This document shows, piece by piece, positions 44,501 to 51,020 of a DNA stretch of 64,000 bases. The first letter of the stretch is position 1. Each line of letters begins with the position of its first letter. A program made the translations under genes and the position numbers. Under the pieces are notes generated by a model that saw only the letters and a program-made list of their open reading frames with translations, made no database searches and had not been told where the DNA came from. The stretch is from Agrilactobacillus composti DSM 18527 = JCM 14202 (GTDB lineage: Bacteria > Bacillota > Bacilli > Lactobacillales > Lactobacillaceae). The DNA is taken from the NCBI RefSeq assembly GCF_001436375.1, contig NZ_AZGA01000088.1:223464-287463 (forward strand). Direction: 5' to 3'.

Positions 44501-45129
44501 ATTGCTTTTAATTCATCATAGTCTAAAACTTCAATACGTTGGATTTCATGACTGGTTCTAAAACCATCAAAGAAGTTCATAAATGGTAATTTGCCTTCAA
44601 TGCTGGCCAGATGTGCAACAGCGGACAAATCCATAACTTCTTGGACGCCACTTTCAGCTAACATACAAAAACCAGTTTGCCGAGCAGCCATCACATCACT
44701 GTGATCGCCGAAAATGCTAAGGGCATTGGTGGAAACAGCCCGAGCGGCAACATGGAAAACGGTTGGTAATAATTCACCAGCAATTTTGAACATGTTTGGA
44801 ATCATTAGTAACAAGCCTTGTGATGCGGTATAAGTTGAGGTCAATGCCCCAGTCTTTAAGGAACCATGTACCGCACCAGCAGCACCGGCTTCGGATTGTA
44901 GTTCGACGACTTTAACAGGTTCGCCAAAGATATTTTTCTTACCGGCAACTGCCCAGGCATCCACAACTTCAGCCATGGTTGAACTTGGGGTGATTGGATA
45001 AATGGCGGCAACCTCTGTGAACGCATAAGAGATATAAGCTGCAGCGGTGTTCCCATCCATGGTTTTGATTTTGCGGGATACGTTATGATCCTGCGTATTG
45101 TCTTTTGTTTCAACATTTTGCATGTCCAT
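41545..45129 (-). CDS. nifJ: Pyruvate:flavodoxin/ferredoxin oxidoreductase
   Basis: A single-chain PFOR of about 1,194 residues, the full NifJ length. It contains the pyruvate-binding N-terminal domain (AAYISYAFTEVAAIYPITPSS as discontinuous similarity) and two 4Fe-4S motifs, CTECNACAFVCPHAAI and CTGCSLCVEACP. The thiamine-diphosphate domain has GDGWAYDIGFGGIDHV. It oxidises pyruvate to acetyl-CoA and CO2 and reduces flavodoxin. GGAGGTGG sits just before ATG 45132/45129; the second ATG has the better spacing. It is 20 nt after the flavodoxin gene and probably co-transcribed. Codon use looks biased to A/T wobble positions, consistent with high expression (not measured). Confidence 0.95.
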   Translation of the reverse strand: MDMQNVETKDNTQDHNVSRKIKTMDGNTAAAYISYAFTEVAAIYPITPSSTMAEVVDAWAVAGKKNIFGEPVKVVELQSEAGAAGAVHGSLKTGALTSTYTASQGLLLMIPNMFKIAGELLPTVFHVAARAVSTNALSIFGDHSDVMAARQTGFCMLAESGVQEVMDLSAVAHLASIEGKLPFMNFFDGFRTSHEIQRIEVLDYDELKAMMPWKQLQEFRDGAMNPNHPEISGTAQNPDIYFQSRETVNQFYDKMPAIVQKYMNQINELRGTDYDLTNYYGDPEATEVIIAMGSVAPTIKQTVDYLNSKGRKVGFINMHLYRPFPTENLLAKLPATVERVAVMDRTKEPGSEGEPLLLDVQSALFSHPNRPVVIGGRYGIASKNVTPDQIVSIYDHLQLPADQLKPRFTVGIVDDVTHTSLPKETPLDLTPKGIFQAKFWGFGSDGTVGANKQAIKIIGDHTGQYAQAYFAYDSKKSGGLTISHLRFGHEPINSTYYVESPDFVCCSNEAYLNQYDLLKGLKDGGTFLLNTHWDEAKTRVLLPEKFKRYIGQHHIKFYIIDAYAIAREIGLGRRINQVMSTAFFDVTDILERDQFVPLLRESVETAYGKKSRKIVEMNWAAIDHTFDNLVQVDVPEDWAGVEAKPEAAKGDEPAYVKNIMEPINRQEGDNLTVKDLIDNHMLGGKMPMGTAAYEKRGIALEVPQWDAKFCTECNACAFVCPHAAIRPFVANEAEMEKAPEGFITRDMKGADGQMYRIQVSIEDCTGCSLCVEACPERGKALKMASYDSQKEQAQNWAFAMTLTQKANTIKKASVKGSQFEKPLLEFSGACAGCGETAYIKLLTQLYGDHMQMANTTGCSSIWGASSPVTPYTTNALGQGPAWSNSLFEDNAEYGYGMFIANQTKRRYLEHKVEAALAAKVGKPETQALMQDWLDHAHESEGSRQRAAKLAAVLETEKDELLQDILKDKDSFAKISQWIIGGDGWAYDIGFGGIDHVVASGEDINIFVMDNELYANTGGQMSKATPASAVAKFAAGGKKTAKKDLGMMLATYGNVYVAQISIDADQNQTVKAITEAESYPGPSVIIGYTPCINQGIKGGMSNAIKEAKAAVESGYWQLYRYDPRLAEKGRDPMRLDYKRYDTEKIPSFLESQTRYAALHNVKKDPDVVEAMFDRTTEDMADRTARYADMAARKKK

Positions 45130-45152
45130 CATCCACCTCCGTGGTTTGCGAT

Positions 45153-45608
45153 TTAAAGCTCGCTTTGAGCCTTGACTAAATCACTGACTAACTTCTTAAT
45201 ATTTTCTGTATCTTCATCGTCTGCATCATTTTCAATCTTGAGGACATCAGCACCCTTTTTAGCACCGGTCTTTTCAAAATCTTCCATGAAGGAATCAGCA
45301 GCGTGACAGAAGAAATCTGGATACAATTCACTGTCCCCACTACCAACGACACCGTAGATTTTACCAGACAAATCTTCATCTGCTAAATCATCATAGAAGT
45401 CTTCAAATTCACCAGGTAATTCACCGTCGTTATAAGTGTAAGTTGCGATAACGCAGATATCTGCGTCTTCAAAGAAATCTGGATCCACATCGTCGGACAT
45501 TTCACGTTCAACGTCGACGCCTTGATCCTTAAACGCATCTTCAATAATTTCGGAAATACCTTCCGTATTCCCAGTCATGCTGGCATATACAATTTTCGCT
45601 AGAGTCAT
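45153..45608 (-). CDS. Flavodoxin
   Basis: A 151-residue acidic flavodoxin. The phosphate-binding loop SMTGNTEGI is near the N terminus, and the FMN-binding loops are TYTYNDGELPGEFEDFY and VVGSGDSELYPDFFC. It is the likely one-electron acceptor for PFOR and donor for reductive steps. ATG 45608 is 9 nt after GGAAGG; an earlier ATG at 45617 abuts that site. The operon is preceded by a cre-like box at 45674-45687. Confidence 0.92.
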   Translation of the reverse strand: MTLAKIVYASMTGNTEGISEIIEDAFKDQGVDVEREMSDDVDPDFFEDADICVIATYTYNDGELPGEFEDFYDDLADEDLSGKIYGVVGSGDSELYPDFFCHAADSFMEDFEKTGAKKGADVLKIENDADDEDTENIKKLVSDLVKAQSEL

Positions 45609-45673
45609 GATAATCATCCTTCCAAGATTGTCAATATATTTTTTTGTTTCATGTTCCTGAAATTTGAGTGGGT

Positions 45674-45687
45674 GGCAAACGCTTTCA
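45674..45687 (+). promoter_or_regulatory. cre-like box upstream of flavodoxin-PFOR
   Basis: GGCAAACGCTTTCA matches the CcpA consensus TGNAARCGNWWWCA at 13 of 14 positions. It is about 65 nt upstream of the flavodoxin start, suggesting carbon catabolite control. Confidence 0.5.
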
Positions 45688-45762
45688 AATATTGTTAAAA
45701 AATACTTGACGCTTAAAAATTTTTAGGGATTAAAATTTTTTTTATCCCCCTTTGTAAAAAAT

Positions 45763-45802
45763 GAGGCTGGATTAAGTTAACTGCTTAACTCAACTCAGCC
45801 TC
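45763..45802 (-). terminator. Terminator of the selenium-cofactor operon
   Basis: On the minus strand GAGGCTG...GAGTTAA, GCAG loop, TTAACT...CAGCCTC, then ATTTTTTAC. It lies 20 nt past the yqeB stop. Confidence 0.8.
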
Positions 45803-45823
45803 TAGACATAACAGACAGTGCGG

Positions 45824-46642
45824 CTATACGAACAAACCCTTTTTGTGGCCTAGCATCAGTACAGCGTCTAAGACACCGCCTCCGATGGCTCGGGCTTTAT
45901 CTGAAATTTGGTCACATGGTACATTGGGTCTGGGATCCACATCAGCAATCTTTAATCCCAAACTCACGAGCGTACCTTCGGCAATTAAGCCGCGGAGCGT
46001 GCCAGTGAGTGGCGATGGTACTGCTGTGTCTCCAAGATAAAATAACGTTTCACCTTGCTGAACTTGGGCGCCAATTTCACGCCGATGTCGCATTAGGCCA
46101 GCTGCAGGTGCATAAATCACCCGTTCTTTACTTTTCCCAGCAATGACCCCCGGTATCCCAGTGTTAGCTAAAGGCTTCCCCTTTGTGATGATCCGGCCCA
46201 AGTTGTGACCCCGCATGGTTTCAATGACGGCATCAACATCCTCAGGTGCGGAAAAACCTGGTCCTAAAGCAATGGTTAAAGGTGCCATTTGTCGATTGGT
46301 GCCGAGATTCTTTTTGGCAAGAATCGCATCCACCACGACGGCTGGTTTAAGCATGTGAATTATATCACCTGATGGGTTTACTATAACAGGAATTTCACTT
46401 TTTTTCCAGACTTTTTGCACATTTTCTGCTAAAGTTTTTACACCTGTTACATCTTCAACGGTAATCTGGCCATCAGCGATGGCACTTCCTAGGCAAACAG
46501 GGCGCCGAATCATCATTGGTTGCGCGGTTTCTAGCATGATCAACTTAAAGCCAGCATGCCATAATTTCTGTGCTACCCCAGTGGCTAAATCGCCGCCGCC
46601 ACGGATGACGATCAACGTGTCACTGATATGTGGTTCTGCCAT
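45824..46642 (-). CDS. yqeB: Selenium-dependent molybdenum hydroxylase maturation protein YqeB
   Basis: A 272-residue protein. Characteristic blocks are LIVIRGGGDLATGVAQKLWHAGF, ETAQPMMIRRPVCLGSAI, IALGPGFSAPEDVDAVIETMRGH and TGIPGVIAGKSKERVIYAPAAG. YqeB is found only with labile-selenium molybdenum hydroxylases and is thought to help install selenium; the exact reaction is unknown. It overlaps yqeC by 31 nt and is last in the operon. Confidence 0.9.
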   Translation of the reverse strand: MAEPHISDTLIVIRGGGDLATGVAQKLWHAGFKLIMLETAQPMMIRRPVCLGSAIADGQITVEDVTGVKTLAENVQKVWKKSEIPVIVNPSGDIIHMLKPAVVVDAILAKKNLGTNRQMAPLTIALGPGFSAPEDVDAVIETMRGHNLGRIITKGKPLANTGIPGVIAGKSKERVIYAPAAGLMRHRREIGAQVQQGETLFYLGDTAVPSPLTGTLRGLIAEGTLVSLGLKIADVDPRPNVPCDQISDKARAIGGGVLDAVLMLGHKKGLFV

Positions 46643-47361
46643 AATACTCGCCCTCGTTCTTCTAAAAAGTCAACTGCCACGATTCGATCCAACTGCTGTT
46701 TCATCTTTTCGGGCAACTGTGCTATTACTTCGTTCATTTGGTTCAAAGTTGTTACATTGGCCACATGGGTCAACACTAACACCCGACGGCCCCGGGCCTT
46801 GGCAAACAGACCTTGGGGATGGCTGATAATACGGGCCAAAACCGCTGGCGTTACCAATTGACCGGGGTGAAAACCACCCCAAGCCAGCAACTTGCTAAAA
46901 CGGTGCACATTATTAGGATTTAAAGTCAACCCCAAACTTATTGCAGGTAACACCCCAATTGTACACGATGTTTCAGGTAAAATCACGGGTTCTTGCATAC
47001 TCCAAGCTTTCAAGGGTTTTCCCTTAGAGCCATCTGCTTCAATGAACACCTTATCAAAGTAAGGCAGGTACTGGTGTAATGTTGGGGCCTGGGCTAATTT
47101 CAACCCATTACTCGTGGGGGTTAAAGCACCCAGCACACTAACGCCACGACAGCCTTGGAAATCTAAAGGCACAGATAACGGTGTCAACCAATGGTCATAG
47201 CTATCACAAGCTGGCGGCCAGATCTTTGTGCTGGTGGTCAGCAAGACCCGTTGATTCGGGTAACTATGGGCCAAATGATTCATTAAGGTCGTTTTACCGC
47301 CACAGCCAATAATGGCCACGACTTCTCGGGCGTTTAAATCAAATAAGTGAGTTAGTGCCAT
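46612..47361 (-). CDS. yqeC: Selenium cofactor biosynthesis protein YqeC
   Basis: A 249-residue P-loop protein (VAIIGCGGKTTLMNHLAHS) with LLTTSTKIWPP, FIEADGSKGKPLKAW and VLTHVANVT. YqeC is a marker of the selenium-dependent molybdenum hydroxylase pathway; a nucleotide-dependent role in selenium-cofactor assembly is presumed. It overlaps the DUF3343 gene by 10 nt. Confidence 0.9.
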   Translation of the reverse strand: MALTHLFDLNAREVVAIIGCGGKTTLMNHLAHSYPNQRVLLTTSTKIWPPACDSYDHWLTPLSVPLDFQGCRGVSVLGALTPTSNGLKLAQAPTLHQYLPYFDKVFIEADGSKGKPLKAWSMQEPVILPETSCTIGVLPAISLGLTLNPNNVHRFSKLLAWGGFHPGQLVTPAVLARIISHPQGLFAKARGRRVLVLTHVANVTTLNQMNEVIAQLPEKMKQQLDRIVAVDFLEERGRVLWQNHISVTR

Positions 47362-47606
47362 TTTTCATACACCTGCTTCGCACCACTGCCAATGATTTTA
47401 TAAATACCAGCAGTCGTGATGCCATGGTCCTTGATCAGATCAAAGGCTTGTTGCAAGTAATCAGCGTCAACTCGTAAACAAATCCCGCAAGCATCCCCTA
47501 ATTGACCAGGTAAGGGCATGACTCTTACCGGCAGTTTTTCTGTTTCAAAGAGATGACTCGCCGTAATTGCGTTATGGGTATTGATAAACGTAAATAAATA
47601 GGTCAT
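47352..47606 (-). CDS. DUF3343 putative selenium/sulfur carrier
   Basis: An 84-residue protein. The opening YLFTFINTHNAITASHLFE and the central cysteine pair in GDACGICLRVDADY match the DUF3343 (Se/S carrier-like) family. The two close cysteines could carry a selenol. It sits between yedF and yqeC, as in other selenium-cofactor loci. AAGGGGAC before ATG 47606. Confidence 0.85.
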   Translation of the reverse strand: MTYLFTFINTHNAITASHLFETEKLPVRVMPLPGQLGDACGICLRVDADYLQQAFDLIKDHGITTAGIYKIIGSGAKQVYEKWH

Positions 47607-47629
47607 AGAAAAGTCCCCTTTAGGACCGA

Positions 47630-48229
47630 TTATTGAGCTGTCACCACTTTATCCGCGGTATTTAAGGTTTCCACGATGGCATACATGTTCGTAATATCAC
47701 CAATCGCTAATTTATCTTTGATACCATAAAAATCTAGACAAGTGCCACACGTATTAATTTGAGTGCCTTTATCAGCTAAAGTTTGTAGATCCTCTAAAAC
47801 ATCTGAACCTTCAGTCGTCAACCAAGCACCGCCGTTATAAAACAGCATTTGTTCTGGTGGGGTATCTAATTGTGTTAAGGAATAGATGTAACTTTTAAGC
47901 AAAATACTGCCCAGCTCATCATCGCCCGTACCCAGTGTTTTAGAACCAAATGCGTATACAGAGGCGACGATCGAGCCGTGCGCTGCCGCTTTTTTCAGCA
48001 TATCTGCTGTTGCGGTTATATGTACGGTCCGAGTTTCACCTTCTGTGTCAGAACTAACTTGATACCCATTGCCATTTGCCATTTTAGAAATATTCTTAAC
48101 AGCCACATCATTGTCTACAACGACATCAACTTTGCCACCATCAGGGGTCAAAGACTTGATGGCCTTTTTAGCGGCAATAACTGGTAAAGGACAGGTTTGA
48201 TTTAGAGCTTCTACTTTAACTGTTTTCAT
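47630..48229 (-). CDS. yedF: Sulfurtransferase-like selenium metabolism protein YedF
   Basis: A 199-residue protein with an N-terminal TusA-like domain (NQTCPLPVIAAKKAI, catalytic Cys) and a C-terminal DsrE-like domain with INTCGTCLDFYGI. YedF is associated with SelD and selenium use, probably as a selenium relay. GAGGTG before ATG 48229. It follows selD after a 13-nt gap. Confidence 0.92.
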   Translation of the reverse strand: MKTVKVEALNQTCPLPVIAAKKAIKSLTPDGGKVDVVVDNDVAVKNISKMANGNGYQVSSDTEGETRTVHITATADMLKKAAAHGSIVASVYAFGSKTLGTGDDELGSILLKSYIYSLTQLDTPPEQMLFYNGGAWLTTEGSDVLEDLQTLADKGTQINTCGTCLDFYGIKDKLAIGDITNMYAIVETLNTADKVVTAQ

Positions 48230-48242
48230 AAAAAGTGCACCT

Positions 48243-49265
48243 CTATAATAAGATTATGGGTTGAGCTTCCCGATCAGCGACCATGCCGACAATTCTTGCC
48301 ACTGGATCCGTGACATGAATTGCTGCTAATAAATCAGCAGCATCTTCGGCAGCTACACTGATTAGAAGTCCCCCGGAAGTTTGTGGGTCAAACAATAATT
48401 CTTGAAGCGCAGGGCTGATCGCATCTAAATCGACACGGTCACCAATTTGTTCCCGATTCCGTTCGCCACCAGCTGTTGTCAAATACTCTTTGGCAAAGTC
48501 TAACGCGTCCGGTAGAATCGGCACTTCACCGGTGTCTAATACTAAAGTATGGTCGTCACCGGCCATCTCCAGCCCATGGGCTAAGAGCCCAAAACCGGTG
48601 ACGTCTGTGCAGGCATGAACTTGATACTGTCCAAAATTAGCGGCAGCATACTTGTTTAATTGTTGCATGGACGCAATGGCAATTTCAGTCGCTTCAGCAT
48701 CCCCGACTTTTGCTCGATCAGCTGCTAAAATGATCCCCACACCTAACGCCTTGGTTAAGATTAAAGCATCACCAGTTTTAGGTGTGTCATTGCGGATTAA
48801 ATGCCGCGGGTCCACTTGACCAGTAACCGCTAAACCATATTTAGGTTCATGATCATAAATAGAATGACCACCAGCTAAAATGGCGCCGGCTTCTTGGATC
48901 TTGGCTGCTCCCCCTGCAAGAATATCACTTAACGCCGATTTGGGCAATCGTTCTGGAAAACAAGTGATGTTTAAAGCTAACAAGGGCTTGCCCCCCATGG
49001 CATAAATGTCACTTAAGGCATTGGTTGCGGCAATTGTGCCAAACACATAAGGGTCCTCGACCATTGGTGAAAAGAAATCCACTGTATTGACCAAAGCTTG
49101 ATCTGGGGCAGTTTGATACACTGCGGCATCATCGCCCGTGTTAAACCCGACCAATAAATTTGGATCTTTAGTCGTTGGTAACGCCTTTAAATAATCTGTT
49201 AAATCTCCGGCTGCAATTTTGGCCCCGCAGCCACCAGAGGTACAACTTGCTAAAAAATCTTCCAT
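48243..49265 (-). CDS. selD: Selenide, water dikinase SelD (Cys form)
   Basis: A 340-residue enzyme that makes selenophosphate from selenide and ATP. The catalytic motif near the N terminus is TSGGCGAKI, with Cys13 and Lys16. Other conserved parts are VGFNTGDDAAVY, LVNTVDFFSPMVEDPYVFGT and ILAGGHSIYD. It has Cys where some SelD proteins have selenocysteine. Its start overlaps the class V aminotransferase stop (TAATG). No selA, selB or selC is in the window, so it fits an orphan-selD strategy. Confidence 0.96.
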   Translation of the reverse strand: MEDFLASCTSGGCGAKIAAGDLTDYLKALPTTKDPNLLVGFNTGDDAAVYQTAPDQALVNTVDFFSPMVEDPYVFGTIAATNALSDIYAMGGKPLLALNITCFPERLPKSALSDILAGGAAKIQEAGAILAGGHSIYDHEPKYGLAVTGQVDPRHLIRNDTPKTGDALILTKALGVGIILAADRAKVGDAEATEIAIASMQQLNKYAAANFGQYQVHACTDVTGFGLLAHGLEMAGDDHTLVLDTGEVPILPDALDFAKEYLTTAGGERNREQIGDRVDLDAISPALQELLFDPQTSGGLLISVAAEDAADLLAAIHVTDPVARIVGMVADREAQPIILL

Positions 49266-50416
49266 TACTTGCCGCCTTCTTTCAAAACGGTTGCTAAAAC
49301 TGTCAACGCTTGATCTAATTCTGCTTGGGTCGTGGCATAGCCAAAGCTAAAACGCACGGTCCCGCCTGGAAAAGTCCCAATATTACGGTGAGCGATCGGT
49401 GCACAATGCAAGCCACAACGGGTAATGATGCCATCTTTTTCATATAAGGCCCCACCTAAAACCCCGGGGTCCCAGCCCTGACCGTTGATGGAAACCACTG
49501 GCGTCATTAAAGCCGCCTCATTGGGGCCATAAACGGTCACGGGTAAGTCAGCCAAGCCCTTAAGAAAATAGGCCGTTAAAGCTTGTTCTTTTTGATGAAC
49601 TTTAGCCAAACCCATCTTCTCTAGCGCCTTTACGCCTGCACCGAGGCTTAAAATACCGATGGTATTAGGCGTCCCTGGTTCAAATTTATCCGGAAGAAAA
49701 TCCGGTTGTTCATTGGCCGCAGACGCATTGCCAGTGCCGCCAACCAACCAAGGCTTGATTTTTTCAGCCATGCCGTCGGCCAAACAAAAGCCGCCAATAC
49801 CTGGCAGCCCTAACAAGCCCTTGTGACCGGCGAAAACTACTACATCGGCGTGCAAGGCTTGCATGTCAATGGGCAAGTACCCTGCTGTTTGGGCAGCATC
49901 TAAAATCGTGATCAGACCGAAGCTTTTGGCAATGCGAAAAGCTTCCGCCACCGGTTCAATCGTCCCAGTCACATTAGAGGCATGAGTCAACACCAATGCT
50001 TTGGTGTTGGGCCCACAGGCCGGTGCAATAGCTTTGGTATCCAAAACCCCCGTGACATCACAAGGTAAATACGTAGTGGTGACACCCTTTTTCCCTAACA
50101 AGGTCAAAGGTCGACTCACGGCGTTATGCTCCATGTCACTTGTTAATACTTGATCACCGGGTTGTAATAACCCATTTAAGACCATATTCATGCTCATGGT
50201 GGCACTAGCCGTGAATAAAACCCGACTGGCATCCCCCACGCCAAAGAACTTCGATAAAGTCTCGCGAGTATCCAAAGCGATACTCATGGCCTCAACCCCA
50301 GGTAATGCCCGGTTTTGATTCTCATAATGATTGTCATTAAGATAAGTCGTCACTGTTTTTAAAACACTGGCAGGCTTTTGAGCCGATGTTGCGGCCCAAT
50401 TTAAATCAATACTCAT
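49265..50416 (-). CDS. Class V aminotransferase (cysteine desulfurase-like, selenium donor)
   Basis: A 383-residue PLP enzyme. PLP-binding Lys is in VVFAGHKGLLGLPGIGG; LTHASNVTGTIEPV, ILDAAQTAGYLPID and the C-terminal RCGLHCAPIAH (catalytic Cys) are typical. This subgroup is encoded beside selD/yedF in selenium-cofactor clusters and may release selenium or sulfur from (seleno)cysteine. It overlaps mocA by 11 nt. Confidence 0.88.
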   Translation of the reverse strand: MSIDLNWAATSAQKPASVLKTVTTYLNDNHYENQNRALPGVEAMSIALDTRETLSKFFGVGDASRVLFTASATMSMNMVLNGLLQPGDQVLTSDMEHNAVSRPLTLLGKKGVTTTYLPCDVTGVLDTKAIAPACGPNTKALVLTHASNVTGTIEPVAEAFRIAKSFGLITILDAAQTAGYLPIDMQALHADVVVFAGHKGLLGLPGIGGFCLADGMAEKIKPWLVGGTGNASAANEQPDFLPDKFEPGTPNTIGILSLGAGVKALEKMGLAKVHQKEQALTAYFLKGLADLPVTVYGPNEAALMTPVVSINGQGWDPGVLGGALYEKDGIITRCGLHCAPIAHRNIGTFPGGTVRFSFGYATTQAELDQALTVLATVLKEGGK

Positions 50417-50990
50417 AATCTGACCCTTCTTTTATCAAGTTCTTATATTGGCCCAGGGTATCCACATCTTCAAAGGGTCCGGGGGTCACTGGGACACTGA
50501 TACAGGCTTCAGGATGTTGAGTCCTTATTTGCCGACCCCCAGAATCACCTGTGAGTTGTAATAGCTCGTCTCGAAAATGACTGCCGAAAACCATCGGATT
50601 ACTGGGCTGCGTTAAAATCGTTGGATACACAATCTTATCTGATTTTGCTAAGAGTAGCAAGGGATGCACATCGCTGACCCGTAAATCAGGCTGATCAATG
50701 GCTAAGTAAATGTAAGCATCACCTGTGGCCATCTGGGTCCCTAAAACCACACTATGACTTTGCCCAAGTTCCGGGTTGTGATTCACCAATAGTTTATAGC
50801 CCTGGGGCACGTGGGCCTGTTTTAAATCTGCGGGACCAATGACCAACAACCGTTCATAAACTGGCAATTGGGTCACTAGCCGCAACGTTTTATCTAAAAA
50901 GGTCTCCCCCCGATAAGTCATGAACAATTTGTTAGCACTGCCCATGCGCTGGGATAAACCACTGGCTAACACGATAGCGCTGATCTTCAT
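50406..50990 (-). CDS. MocA-like molybdopterin nucleotidyltransferase
   Basis: A 194-residue NTP-transferase. AIVLASGLSQRMGSANKLFM is the sugar-nucleotidyltransferase-like opening, and YIYLAIDQPDLRVSDVHPL and GDSGGRQIRTQHPEACISV follow. MocA adds CMP to molybdopterin to make the cytosine dinucleotide cofactor used by this hydroxylase family. The placement directly after the xanthine dehydrogenase gene supports this. Confidence 0.85.
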   Translation of the reverse strand: MKISAIVLASGLSQRMGSANKLFMTYRGETFLDKTLRLVTQLPVYERLLVIGPADLKQAHVPQGYKLLVNHNPELGQSHSVVLGTQMATGDAYIYLAIDQPDLRVSDVHPLLLLAKSDKIVYPTILTQPSNPMVFGSHFRDELLQLTGDSGGRQIRTQHPEACISVPVTPGPFEDVDTLGQYKNLIKEGSDYEY

Positions 50991-51020
50991 GGCATCAAGT
51001 CCTTAACTCAAACTTCCAAA

